Positions 30,286 to 38,633 of a stretch of 54,051 nucleotides of DNA are shown here, piece after piece. Source of the stretch: Actinomycetes bacterium (lineage in GTDB: Bacteria; Actinomycetota; Acidimicrobiia; IMCC26256; JANYLB01); NCBI GenBank assembly GCA_025363815.1, contig JANYLB010000042.1, forward strand, positions 1 to 54,051, in the 5' to 3' direction. How positions within the stretch are numbered: position 1 is the first letter of the stretch; every line of letters starts with the position of its first letter. The translations under genes and the position numbers were made by a program. Below the pieces are notes generated by a model. The model made no database searches. It saw nothing but the letters and a program-made list of their open reading frames with translations, and had not been told where the DNA came from.

Positions 30286-30709
30286 CGTTGTACGTGTAGT
30301 TCAGGTTCTCGGGCGCGTCCGGTGCACTGGGCCTCGAGTACTTCAGCGTGAATGTCGCCTGGCCGGCCTTGAGGGCCTTGAAGCGGAAGCGCTCAACCCC
30401 GGCGGCTCCCAGCGCGGAAGACTTCGGCTCGGAGTACTGCTTGTGCGTGAACTTCACGATCTTGGCGTTCGGCTTCTGGGTGATCGTCCACGCGAACCCG
30501 GTTGACGGGTTCGACTCGAGTGCGATCACGAACGCCCGTTTGGCCGTGACGGCGAGATTGCCGCCCTTGTCGGTAAAGGTAACGGCCTTGTTGTTGAAGT
30601 CGGGCTTGCCCGATCCGCCGCCACACGCGGCCACAGCGACCACGATGAGCGCGAGCGCCACCACGGCGCTGATTCGCGAGATCGCAGGCTTCTTAATCCC
30701 CGGGAACAT
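30263..30709 (-). CDS. chagasin-like cysteine protease inhibitor lipoprotein
   Basis: A 148-residue lipoprotein with lipobox VVAVAAC (Cys29). The mature part matches the inhibitor I42 (chagasin) fold. Its three protease-binding loops are visible: NPSTGFAW (67-74) equals the NPTTG loop, GAAGVERFRFKA the GxGG-type loop, and YSRPSAPDAPEN the RPW-type loop, in which Trp is replaced. Chagasins block papain-family cysteine proteases. Bacterial versions are scattered, and their targets are usually unknown. It lies between the Tad cluster and the helicase, and its stop lies within the end of the TadE-like gene. Confidence 0.85.
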   Translation of the reverse strand: MFPGIKKPAISRISAVVALALIVVAVAACGGGSGKPDFNNKAVTFTDKGGNLAVTAKRAFVIALESNPSTGFAWTITQKPNAKIVKFTHKQYSEPKSSALGAAGVERFRFKALKAGQATFTLKYSRPSAPDAPENLNYTYNVTVKAKS

Positions 30710-30803
30710 CTGTTCTCCTCTCGTGGTGCACCGCCGATCGCCATTCGGCGGGCAGAGGGACAGGTTGGTCGCTCAGGCAGCCGGACGCAATGAGAGATTT
30801 GGC

Positions 30804-33089
30804 TCAGGCCACTGATCTCAGAGGATCGGAGAGGATCCTGAGGAGGCGGACCGCTCCCGCCTTGTCGAGGTGCTCGTTCCAGTTCCCGCATTTCGGCGAC
30901 TGCACGCACGAGGGGCATCCGCCGTCACACGGGCAGGCCGCCACGAGGTCTCTGGTCGCGGCGACGTGGCGCTGCACCTCGGAGAACGCCAGTTCCGCGA
31001 TCCCTGCGCCACCAGGGAAGCCGTCATAGACGAAGATCGTCGGCTCGCCGGTCGCGGGGTGGTCGGCCATCGAGACTCCGCCGACGTCCCAGCGGTCGCA
31101 GATGGCAAACAGGGGGAGGAGGCCGATGAGGCCGTGCTCGGCCGCGTGGACGGTACCGAGCAGCTGCGCCGGCATAACACCCGCGCCCTCGAGGGCCGCG
31201 TTCGGCACGGTGTACCAACACGCGCGCGTCGACAACGTGCGGGGTGGAAGGTCGAGCGGCACGACCTCCAGCACCTCGTCGCTCCCCACCCGCTTGCGTT
31301 GGTACGCGACCACGTGATTGGTGACCTCGACGCTGCCGAGATGGCCCATCCCGCCGCCGAGTGCGACGAAGTAGTCCTCGGTGATTATGGAGATATCGAT
31401 CTCGGTGCGGGCCTGGGTGTACTCGTCGGTATCGTCGGCCTCGGCGAGCACCGCCTCGTGAGCATCGAGGTCGAGGCGTTCGACCCGCCATTGCCGGCCG
31501 CGGTGGAGGTAGGTGGCACCCGGGTGCGCGACCTGGAAGACCCGCGAGTCGTCGGCGGTTCCGATGAGCGTGCCGTCTTGGCCGACAAGGCGGTACTCGA
31601 CCGCCGATCCGGTACGCAGCCCCACGCTCGGTGCGGGCGCGTCACGGCCGGCCCAGTACATGCGGCCGTCGCGGGCCTTGAGTCGATCGTCGAGAGTCAG
31701 TCGACGGACGGCGTCGTCGAGGCCGGCTCCGAACCATCGTTCGTCGTCGAGCTGCAACGGCAACTCGTGCGCGGCGCACGCGACCTGCGGATCGAGCACG
31801 AAAGGATTCTGCGGGTTCACCACCGCAGCTTCGGGTCGGCGGCTGAAGAGCTCGCGGGGGTGTGCGGCATACCACTGGTCGAGCTGATCGTCACCCGCGA
31901 CCAGGACCGCCGACGCCCGACGCGTCCCCCGTCCGGCCCGGCCGACCTGTTGCCACAGCGACGCGAGGGTTCCCGGGAACCCGTTCAGCACGACGGTGTC
32001 CAGCGCGCCGACATCGATGCCGAGCTCGAGGGCGTTCGTGGCCGCGATGCCGAGAAGGGTCCCGTCGGAGAGCGCCCGCTCGAGCTCGCGGCGTTCGCGA
32101 GGGAGGTATCCGGCGCGATACGCCGCGACCCGCTCCGCGGCCTCGGGAGTCGTCTTTGCGAGCATCTCGCGTGCGTATGCCGCGACGAGCTCGGCTCCGC
32201 GACGTGACCGGGTGAAGGCGAGCGTCGGATGGCCGTCGGCGACGAAGCGCGCCAGCACGCGCGCGGTCTCCACGTTGGCCGACACCCGAGCCCCCGAGTG
32301 TTCGTCGAGCAGAGGTCGTTGCCAGATCGCGAAGCTACGCGCGCCTCGGGGCGCGCCGTCATCGTCGATCGCGGTGACAGGAAGCCCGCACAGCTGCGCG
32401 GCCAGCTCCCCGGGATTGCCGATGGTCGCGCTCGCGAAGCAGAACGAGGGCGTGGAGCCGTAGTGCTCACCGAGTCGGCGTAGCCGCCGGAGCACGTGCG
32501 CGACGTGGCTCCCGAACACGCCGCGCAGAGTGTGCAGCTCGTCGACCACCACGTATCGCAAACGCAGGAGGAAATCGGACCAGCGCGCGTGCGACGGGAG
32601 GATCCCCATGTGGAGCATCTCGGGATTGGTGAGGATCACGTTGGCGTGTTTGCGCGCCCAAGCCCGGTCGTCGGGTGAGGTGTCGCCGTCGTAGGTGACC
32701 GCGCGCAGCCCGGGCACCAGCCACGACCGCAGCGCGCGGAGCTGGTCCTGCGCGAGCGCCTTCGTAGGGAACACGAGCAACGCGGTCTCTCGGCGGCCGG
32801 ACACCACCGACTCGATGATCGGAATCTGGTAGCAGAGTGACTTGCCGGACGCGGTACCGGTTGCGACGACCGCGTGGCCTCCCGCCCGGAGGATGTCGAC
32901 GGCTTGGGCCTGATGGGTCCAGAGCCCGGCGATCCGGCGGGCCCGGAGCCGTTCGGCGACCTCGGGGTGCAGTGGGGTCGCCAGGGGAGCGGTGCGGCCC
33001 ATCCGGGCCGGGATCTCCTCGCGGAACTGGATGCGACCCGCCAGCTCAGGATCGGTTCCGAGCGCGTCGAGGGTTGTCTGAGCCGGCAT
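30804..33089 (-). CDS. DEAD/DEAH helicase with DUF1998, MrfA-like
   Basis: A 761-residue superfamily 2 helicase. Walker A is ATGTASGKS (76-84), the Walker B region is VVDELHTLRG with DELH at 183-186, and motif VI is QQVGRAGRGTRRA. The C-terminal DUF1998 part carries a Cys cluster: Cys719, 721, 725, 728 and 734 in ACPCDGGCPSC and SPKCGN. This is the architecture of Bacillus MrfA and of fungal Hrq1, repair helicases that act on mitomycin and other DNA damage. In actinobacteria it neighbours the Tad genes (Rv3649-like), as here. Start ATG 33089. Confidence 0.92.
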   Translation of the reverse strand: MPAQTTLDALGTDPELAGRIQFREEIPARMGRTAPLATPLHPEVAERLRARRIAGLWTHQAQAVDILRAGGHAVVATGTASGKSLCYQIPIIESVVSGRRETALLVFPTKALAQDQLRALRSWLVPGLRAVTYDGDTSPDDRAWARKHANVILTNPEMLHMGILPSHARWSDFLLRLRYVVVDELHTLRGVFGSHVAHVLRRLRRLGEHYGSTPSFCFASATIGNPGELAAQLCGLPVTAIDDDGAPRGARSFAIWQRPLLDEHSGARVSANVETARVLARFVADGHPTLAFTRSRRGAELVAAYAREMLAKTTPEAAERVAAYRAGYLPRERRELERALSDGTLLGIAATNALELGIDVGALDTVVLNGFPGTLASLWQQVGRAGRGTRRASAVLVAGDDQLDQWYAAHPRELFSRRPEAAVVNPQNPFVLDPQVACAAHELPLQLDDERWFGAGLDDAVRRLTLDDRLKARDGRMYWAGRDAPAPSVGLRTGSAVEYRLVGQDGTLIGTADDSRVFQVAHPGATYLHRGRQWRVERLDLDAHEAVLAEADDTDEYTQARTEIDISIITEDYFVALGGGMGHLGSVEVTNHVVAYQRKRVGSDEVLEVVPLDLPPRTLSTRACWYTVPNAALEGAGVMPAQLLGTVHAAEHGLIGLLPLFAICDRWDVGGVSMADHPATGEPTIFVYDGFPGGAGIAELAFSEVQRHVAATRDLVAACPCDGGCPSCVQSPKCGNWNEHLDKAGAVRLLRILSDPLRSVA

Positions 33090-33164
33090 CTCGGTGGGTT
33101 TGGTGATGCCCTCGACGCTAACCGGAGGCTCTCCCGGATACGCCGATCGCCGGGGATTGGCGCG

Positions 33165-34094
33165 TCAGTGCGTCTGGAGCACAGCGTCGTCGGCGAAGTC
33201 GGCGAAGAGACCGGCCGCATCGCCGCTGAGCTGGAGCTGCGTTCCAGAACCGCTGCCGACCGGAATCACGACGTTCCTGATTTTCGCCGGATCGATGGAA
33301 AGGGCGAGCCTCCCCAAGCGGTACAGGTCCGCGAGGCCGAGTCCCTGGATCTGGGCATGCGCGCCGAGCGTCGCTAGCGCCTTCAGCGTCCCGGCCGCAC
33401 CGAGGTTGTTCTTGCGGAGCTGTGCCAGCGCCGACACGATGAAGGTTCCCTGGTTCCCGCTGCGGTCGAGGTCGCCGCGGGGCATGTCGTGACGATCCCG
33501 GTTGAAGCGCAGAGCCGTGTCGCCCCCCATGTGGTACGAGGCCCCCGCCGTGAACACGGCGCCCGAACCGTCGGGATCGTTCATGTCCTGGGCGACCGTT
33601 TGGTCGACACCGCCGATGCCGTCGACCATAGCGATGAAGCCGTCGAAGTCGGTCGTGATCGCGTAGGGGATCTGCACCCCGACCAACTTGGCGACCGTTT
33701 GCGCCTCGAGCTCGAGTCCGCCGTTCATCGCGGCGTTGATCTTGTCGGTGCCGCTCTTGCCGGGGATCACCGCGCCTGTGTCTCGGGGAATGTCGAGGAT
33801 CGTGGCCGAGTGCAGTGACGGGTTCACGCCGATGAGGTGAAGGGCATCGCCCCGGGTCACCTTGTCACCGGTCCGTCCGTCATTTCCGACAACGAGGAAG
33901 AAGAACGGTTCCGTCGGCTCGTCGGAGAAGTGCGCCTCGCCGACCTTCGTCACGGTGAACCACGTCGCGCCGGTTGCGAACGGCAGCCGACCAGTTGTGA
34001 GGAACAACCCGATGACGAGTGCGATCGCAAGCAGCACGCACAGTGGAGCGCCCACGAACGTGCTCACCAAGAGGCCGCGACGGGTCACGGTCAT
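33165..34094 (-). CDS. LytR-CpsA-Psr family cell-wall ligase
   Basis: A 309-residue membrane-anchored enzyme. An N-terminal signal anchor (FVGAPLCVLLAIALVIGLFL) leads into the LCP domain: FFFLVVGNDGRTG, GDALHLIGVNP, ATILDIPRDTGAVIPG, KINAAMNGG and the C-terminal MGGDTALRFNRDRHDMPRGD. The IPRDT and Arg-rich R-x-R-x2 motifs bind the polyprenyl pyrophosphate. LCP proteins attach glycopolymers such as arabinogalactan or teichoic acid to peptidoglycan. ATG 34094 overlaps the upstream lipoprotein stop by four bases, so the two are coupled. Confidence 0.9.
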   Translation of the reverse strand: MTVTRRGLLVSTFVGAPLCVLLAIALVIGLFLTTGRLPFATGATWFTVTKVGEAHFSDEPTEPFFFLVVGNDGRTGDKVTRGDALHLIGVNPSLHSATILDIPRDTGAVIPGKSGTDKINAAMNGGLELEAQTVAKLVGVQIPYAITTDFDGFIAMVDGIGGVDQTVAQDMNDPDGSGAVFTAGASYHMGGDTALRFNRDRHDMPRGDLDRSGNQGTFIVSALAQLRKNNLGAAGTLKALATLGAHAQIQGLGLADLYRLGRLALSIDPAKIRNVVIPVGSGSGTQLQLSGDAAGLFADFADDAVLQTH

Positions 34095-34744
34095 CCCTTC
34101 GCGCTCGTCGTGGTCGAGCTCTTGGTCTTGGCTGTATCGGTTATGCCCTTGCCGTCTCGTCTCACCGAGAGATCGAAACCGGCGATCTTCCATATTCCGG
34201 CATCTGGGGCGAGGGTCAACTGACCCACGCGGCGGATCTTGACCGGCCCGTGTGCGGTCTGGGTGCCGACGCTCACGTCGAACTCGGCAGTAGCAAGCAC
34301 GAGGTTGCCGGTCTGGTCGGCAAGCACCGTGATCGCCACCGGTAACGTCTTCGCCGTTATGTCGCCAGTGGCGCTCGGCAGGCCTTCGTCGACGAGCACC
34401 GCGCGGTCCGAGCCCTGGACGCGCGTGGCCGCGGACGCGGTGAACAGCGGAGCGAGCGCGGGGCCGCCGCGCCCGGTGCGCAGCGGATCGATGGTGGCGG
34501 CCTGGATATAGCGCTTCACGGTGTCGAGCATCTGGTTGCGCACCGCGTCGTCGACCACCACCGGCGGGTCCAAGCGCGCGCTGGCGATGCCAACTGCGCC
34601 CCGCGTCACCTCGACACGCGCCTTCACCGTCGTCTTCACCGCCGACTTGGTGCCCCCGCCGCCTCCGGAACACCCGGTCGCGACGAGTGCCAATGCTGCC
34701 GCGCCCGCGACCGCCTTCCACACTGGTGATCTCGGCACGCCCAC
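34091..34744 (-). CDS. lipoprotein coupled to the LCP gene, unknown
   Basis: A 217-residue lipoprotein with a lipobox ending ALVATGC (Cys25) and a Gly-rich linker. The mature domain has alternating strand and helix segments (MLDTVKRYIQAATIDPLRTG, then LPVAITVLADQTGNLVLATA). It resembles the NTF2-like or Mce-associated beta-sandwich type, but I cannot assign a family. The Ser/Thr-rich C-terminus ends KTKSSTTTSAKG. I chose GTG 34744; frames upstream run into the RCK gene. Its ATGA overlap with the LCP gene suggests it assists glycopolymer attachment, which is inference. Confidence 0.6.
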   Translation of the reverse strand: MGVPRSPVWKAVAGAAALALVATGCSGGGGGTKSAVKTTVKARVEVTRGAVGIASARLDPPVVVDDAVRNQMLDTVKRYIQAATIDPLRTGRGGPALAPLFTASAATRVQGSDRAVLVDEGLPSATGDITAKTLPVAITVLADQTGNLVLATAEFDVSVGTQTAHGPVKIRRVGQLTLAPDAGIWKIAGFDLSVRRDGKGITDTAKTKSSTTTSAKG

Positions 34745-34751
34745 GAGTATT

Positions 34752-35414
34752 TCAGTCGCCAGTGAGTATCCGGCGGACCTCGTCCTCGGATTCGGGAGTG
34801 ACGAGCGCGAGCACTTCATCGCCGACCTGGAGCACGGTGTCGCCACGGGCCATCACGACGTGGTCGTCGCGGACGACAGCGACGAACGTTGCGTCCCGCG
34901 GTACGGCGAGATCCTTGATGGCTTTTTCAGATACGGGAGTGTCTTCTGCCAGGGTGACCTCTACGAGGCGCACTTGACCCCGCTCGAGCTGGAAGAGCCG
35001 AACCAGGCGACCGACGCTGACGGCTTCGTCGACGAGCGCGGTGATGAGATGTGGAGTCGACACCGACAGGTCGACGCCCCACGACTCGTTGAAGAGCCAC
35101 TCGTTCTTGGGGTGGTTGACCCGGGCAATCACGCGCGGCACCGCGAACTCGGTCTTGGCGAGGAGCGAGACGACGAGGTTGTCTTCGTCGTCGCCGGTGG
35201 CCGCTACGACGACGTCGCAGGTCTCGAGGCCGGCCTCTCTGAGCGACGCGACTTCGCACGCGTCGGCCACGCGGACCTCGATGCCGTCGCTCAGCTTCAG
35301 GCGCGCGACCACTTCGGGGCTCTGTTCGATGAGTAGCACCTCGTGAGCATTCTTGGTGAGCTCCATGGCGATGAATGTGCCGACGTTGCCGGCACCTGCG
35401 ATCGCGACCCGCAT
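34752..35414 (-). CDS. ceoC: RCK/TrkA-type potassium regulator, CeoC-like
   Basis: A 220-residue cytosolic protein with an N-terminal Rossmann fold (IAGAGNVGTFIA, residues 5-16, then LLIEQSP) binding NAD or ATP. A TrkA_C domain (residues about 140-215) follows, with EDTPVSEKAIKDLAVPRDAT and VLQVGDEVLALVTPES. Such proteins gate K+ transporters in response to nucleotides. The start shares one base with the ceoB stop. Order and homology match mycobacterial CeoC next to CeoB. Confidence 0.9.
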   Translation of the reverse strand: MRVAIAGAGNVGTFIAMELTKNAHEVLLIEQSPEVVARLKLSDGIEVRVADACEVASLREAGLETCDVVVAATGDDEDNLVVSLLAKTEFAVPRVIARVNHPKNEWLFNESWGVDLSVSTPHLITALVDEAVSVGRLVRLFQLERGQVRLVEVTLAEDTPVSEKAIKDLAVPRDATFVAVVRDDHVVMARGDTVLQVGDEVLALVTPESEDEVRRILTGD

Positions 35415-36079
35415 CAGTGGCCTCCTTCGGCGGGGCCGAGCAATCGCTCCGTCAGCCCCTCGAGCGAAGCCGTCTCGACGACGAAGTGGAGGATGTCGCC
35501 TTCCTGGCCGACAAGCTCGCTCGACGGGACCTGCGCGGCACCGAGGCGGGTGATGGCGCCAAGCGTAAACCGACCGGGCTCCGACAAGCCCGAAAGGCGC
35601 TTGCCGGCCCAGCTCGCCGGGAGGGCGCGCTCGACGAGAGAGACGCGGCCGCTGGCATCGGCCCAGTCGGCGGCGAGCTCATCGGGCAGCAGTCGCCGCA
35701 TGACCTGATCGGTCGTCCACGAGACGGTGGCGACCGTCGGGATCCCGAGCCGCTGGTAGATCACCGCGCGCCGGGGGTCGTAGATCCGGGCCACCACCCG
35801 TTCGACCTCAAAGGTCTCCCGGGCGACCCGGGCCGACATGATGTTCGAGTTGTCGCCGCTGGTGACTGCGGCGAACGCGCCGGCCCGCTCGATTCCCGCC
35901 TCGGCGAGTGTGTCGCGATCGAAGCCGAAGCCGTCGACGGTGATGCCGCCGAATCCGGTGGGGAGCCGACGGAAAGCGGTCTTCCGCTTGTCGACCACGG
36001 CCACGGAGTGGCCACCCTGCTCGAGTAGGGCGGCCAGCTCACTGCCGACGCGCCCGCAACCTATGACGACGACGTGCAC
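35414..36079 (-). CDS. ceoB: RCK/TrkA-type potassium regulator, CeoB-like
   Basis: A 221-residue RCK protein paralogous to its downstream partner. The nucleotide-binding loop is VIGCGRVGSEL (5-15), with AVVDKRK after it. TSGDNSNIMSARVARETF and ARIYDPRRA follow, and a TrkA_C part ends at about residue 215. I chose GTG 36079, where the Rossmann strand begins; an upstream in-frame start would add 22 residues of unlikely sequence. CeoB and CeoC are probably a heteromeric gating ring for the KimA-like transporter encoded divergently 100 bases away. Confidence 0.9.
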   Translation of the reverse strand: MHVVVIGCGRVGSELAALLEQGGHSVAVVDKRKTAFRRLPTGFGGITVDGFGFDRDTLAEAGIERAGAFAAVTSGDNSNIMSARVARETFEVERVVARIYDPRRAVIYQRLGIPTVATVSWTTDQVMRRLLPDELAADWADASGRVSLVERALPASWAGKRLSGLSEPGRFTLGAITRLGAAQVPSSELVGQEGDILHFVVETASLEGLTERLLGPAEGGH

Positions 36080-36167
36080 CGCATCTCCCGAGCCTTGGAC
36101 AACGACGGCAGAGCGTAGTGCCGGGCCTCTTGCTCGGGTGATCAAACTCGGGCCTGGCCAGCGTGAT

Positions 36168-36173
36168 TAAGTT
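36168..36173 (+). promoter_or_regulatory. -10-like hexamer, likely leaderless kimA-type transcript
   Basis: TAAGTT ends 6 bases before GTG 36179, and no Shine-Dalgarno sequence is present. The surrounding bases are A/T-rich (GATTAAGTTA) in an otherwise GC-rich gap. With so short a leader there is no room for a c-di-AMP riboswitch. Confidence 0.4.
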
Positions 36174-36178
36174 ACGCC

Positions 36179-38182
36179 GTGACCACGACGGGCTCCCCAA
36201 CAACCCCTGAACAGATCGCGGAGAAGGGCCCGAAGCCGTTTCCGGCCCGCCCACCAATCGATCTCCCCGAGAGCCGGCGCTACCGCCTGAAAAACCGCTT
36301 GCTCGGCCCGCCGCTCGACACCGACCAGCTCGAGCACGAAAAGCTCGGGATCCCGGTTGCGTTGGCGGTCTTCTCCTCGGACTGCATCTCGTCGTCGGCC
36401 TACGCGACCGAAGAGATCCTGCGGGTGTTGTTCGTTGCCGTCGGCGTCGCCGCGTTCAGTCTCGTCGTCGGGGTCACGGTCGCGATGCTCGGGGTTTTGT
36501 TCTTCCTCATCCTTTCCTACCGCGAGACGATCAAGGAGTACCCGACCGCCGGCGGCGCGTACATGGTTACGCGTGACAACTTCGGTCTGTTGCCCGCACA
36601 GGTCGCGGGGGTCTCGTTGCTCACCGATTATGTCTTGACCGTCGCGGTGTCGACGGCCGCCGGCACGGCGGCGCTCGTTTCGGCGTTCCCTGCGGTCAAG
36701 CCGTTCGCGATGCCACTCTCGCTCTTCTTCATCGGTCTCATCGCGTTCATGAATCTCAAGGGCGTGCGCGAGTCGGGGAAGGTGTTCGCCGTTCCCACGT
36801 ATTTCTTCATCGTGATGATGGGCGTGATGCTGATCACCGGCATCTACAAGCTCATCGGCGGTGACCTGGGCACCATCGACCCGGTGCACGGAATGATCAA
36901 GGCCTCGAAGCAGGGGGCCGCGGCCGACGGCCTCTTCTACGGCGCGGGCTTGGCCGCGATGCTCCACGCGTTCGCGGTGAGCGGCACTGCTGTGACTGGG
37001 GTGGAAGCGATCTCGAACGGTGTGACCGCATTCAAGAAGCCGGAGTGGCTCAATGCCCGCCGCACTCTCGTGATCATGGGCTGCGTGCTCGGGACGTTGT
37101 TCCTCGGGCTTTCGTTCCTCGCGTCTCATGTGCACCCGGTCCCCTTCGAGTCGGGGTATCCAACGGTGATCTCGGAGGTCGGCAAGCAGGTGTTCGGGGC
37201 CAGCACGGCCGGCACCGTGATGTTCTATGCGCTGCAAGCGGGGACATTTCTCATCCTCGTGCTCGCGGCCAACACCTCGTTTGCCGATTTTCCGCGGCTG
37301 GCGTCGTTCCACGCGGGCGACAACTTCATGCCCAAGCAGCTGACGAAGCGCGGTCACCGGCTGGTGTTCTCGAACGGGATCATCTTCCTCGCCGCCGCGG
37401 CTGCGGTGCTCGTCGTCGCGACGGGAGCGAAAGTAGAGAATCTGATTCCCCTCTACGCGATCGGCGTGTTCGCGTCGTTCACGCTCTCGCAGGCCGGCAT
37501 GGCCAAGCACCACCTGACGAAGAAGGAGCGCGGCTGGCGTAAGGGCATCTTCGTCAACGGCTTCGGTGCGCTGCTGTCGTTCGTCGTGCTCCTGATCTTC
37601 ATCTATTTCAAGTTCTCGAAAGGCGCATGGGTCATCCTGGTGCTGGTTCCGATCATGGTGGCGCTCCTTGTTCGCCTGAACCGCCAGTACGAAGCGGAAG
37701 ATCATCAACTTCAGCACGACGCGAAACTCGCCGCGACGGCACCGGTGCTTCGGCGTCACGTGGTGCTCGTGTTCGTTGCGCGGCTCGACCAGAGCACGGC
37801 GCGCGCGATTCAGTACGCGCGCACTCTTGTGCCCGACGAGATGCGCGCGGTGCACATCGCGTGGGATCGCCAGGCGGCCGAGGAGCTCGCGGCCGACTGG
37901 CGGCGGCTTGGCCTCTCCCGGGTGCCACTGGAGCTGGTCGACTGCCCCGACAGACGCGTCGCGCGCGCCGCGCTTGAAGTCGTGGCCCGCGAGATCGCGG
38001 ATGGGAAGACCGAGACGACGGTTCTGTTGCCGCACCGGCTCTACCAACGCTTCTGGCACCGCTTGCTCCACGACCACACCGGCGATGAGATCGCCAACGC
38101 GGTGAGCAAGCTCGAACACGCGAACGTCACAATGGTGCCGTTCGTCATGGGCGAGGTCAACGCGCCGGCCTCGGCGCCGTGA
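36179..38182 (+). CDS. KimA-like APC-superfamily potassium importer
   Basis: A 667-residue transporter. The N-terminal 490 residues contain about 12 membrane helices of the APC fold, including the first-helix signature VFSSDCISSSAYATEEIL, YPTAGGAYMVT, and TGVEAISNGVTAF. A cytosolic C-terminal domain of about 170 residues (HVVLVFVARLDQSTARAI) resembles a universal-stress-protein-like fold. This layout is that of KimA (YdaO) K+/H+ symporters, in which the cytosolic part has been linked to c-di-AMP control. Mycobacterial Rv2690c, next to ceoBC, has the same context. An amino-acid permease is the alternative, but the RCK genes nearby favour K+. Confidence 0.85.
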   Translation: MTTTGSPTTPEQIAEKGPKPFPARPPIDLPESRRYRLKNRLLGPPLDTDQLEHEKLGIPVALAVFSSDCISSSAYATEEILRVLFVAVGVAAFSLVVGVTVAMLGVLFFLILSYRETIKEYPTAGGAYMVTRDNFGLLPAQVAGVSLLTDYVLTVAVSTAAGTAALVSAFPAVKPFAMPLSLFFIGLIAFMNLKGVRESGKVFAVPTYFFIVMMGVMLITGIYKLIGGDLGTIDPVHGMIKASKQGAAADGLFYGAGLAAMLHAFAVSGTAVTGVEAISNGVTAFKKPEWLNARRTLVIMGCVLGTLFLGLSFLASHVHPVPFESGYPTVISEVGKQVFGASTAGTVMFYALQAGTFLILVLAANTSFADFPRLASFHAGDNFMPKQLTKRGHRLVFSNGIIFLAAAAAVLVVATGAKVENLIPLYAIGVFASFTLSQAGMAKHHLTKKERGWRKGIFVNGFGALLSFVVLLIFIYFKFSKGAWVILVLVPIMVALLVRLNRQYEAEDHQLQHDAKLAATAPVLRRHVVLVFVARLDQSTARAIQYARTLVPDEMRAVHIAWDRQAAEELAADWRRLGLSRVPLELVDCPDRRVARAALEVVAREIADGKTETTVLLPHRLYQRFWHRLLHDHTGDEIANAVSKLEHANVTMVPFVMGEVNAPASAP

Positions 38183-38478
38183 CCGCCACACCAGAGCTCC
38201 TGCAGTCGGCCGCAGCGCCGATCGGTTCCGTCCGTTGGCGTCAGCACACGCGCATCGGCGGGACGATCCGGTCGATGCGGGTGCAACCGTGGGCCGATGT
38301 CGCGGCGCTGGAGTGTCTCGTGCTCGACGAGACCGGCGGAGTGCTGCTTGTCTTTCTCGGGCGTCGCTCGGTCGCCGGGATCGAGCTCGGGAGGCAGATC
38401 GTGGCCGAGGGAACGGTCGGGGCCCACCGCGGCTACCTCGCGATCTTGAACCCCGTCATCGAGTTGATCGCCCGCTGA
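38179..38478 (+). CDS. OB-fold protein (Rv2694c-like)
   Basis: A 99-residue protein. Its core (ALECLVLDETGGVLLVFLGR, then GIELGRQIVAEGTVGAHRG) is the five-stranded OB-fold of the tRNA-anti type. The GTG at 38179 overlaps the transporter stop (GTGA), indicating translational coupling. The homologue lies near ceoBC in mycobacteria as well. OB-folds of this kind bind nucleic acids or nucleotides; whether it senses a nucleotide for K+ control is speculation. Confidence 0.78.
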   Translation: MTATPELLQSAAAPIGSVRWRQHTRIGGTIRSMRVQPWADVAALECLVLDETGGVLLVFLGRRSVAGIELGRQIVAEGTVGAHRGYLAILNPVIELIAR

Positions 38479-38575
38479 GCGGGCGTTCCCGGCGAGCTCC
38501 GTGCGCATCGTCTCGCGGTCCAGATTGACGCGACCGGGGCCATCCTCCTAGCTTTCGTCCGTTCCGGCGCCGGGA

Positions 38576-38591
38576 GCGGCAGCTTTGCCGC
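38576..38591 (+). other. small hairpin in the pyrophosphatase leader
   Basis: GCGGCA, GCTT, TGCCGC forms a perfect 6-bp stem with a four-base loop, 42 bases before the pyrophosphatase ATG. It could be an upstream terminator or leader structure. The remainder of the 155-base gap shows no other gene. Confidence 0.25.
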
Positions 38592-38633
38592 GCTCGCCGA
38601 GCCACCTAGAGACACAGGAGTCAGACACCGACG

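Noticed and set aside
36080-36178. A c-di-AMP (ydaO-type) riboswitch before the KimA-like gene
   Set aside because: The gap is only 99 bases and the -10-like element is at the start codon, leaving no leader to fold.
36167-38191. A 674-residue open frame antisense to the KimA-like gene
   Set aside because: It is rich in Arg, His, Asp and Glu with no recognisable domain and mirrors the codon bias of a long GC-rich gene. The plus-strand protein has clear membrane helices and family motifs.
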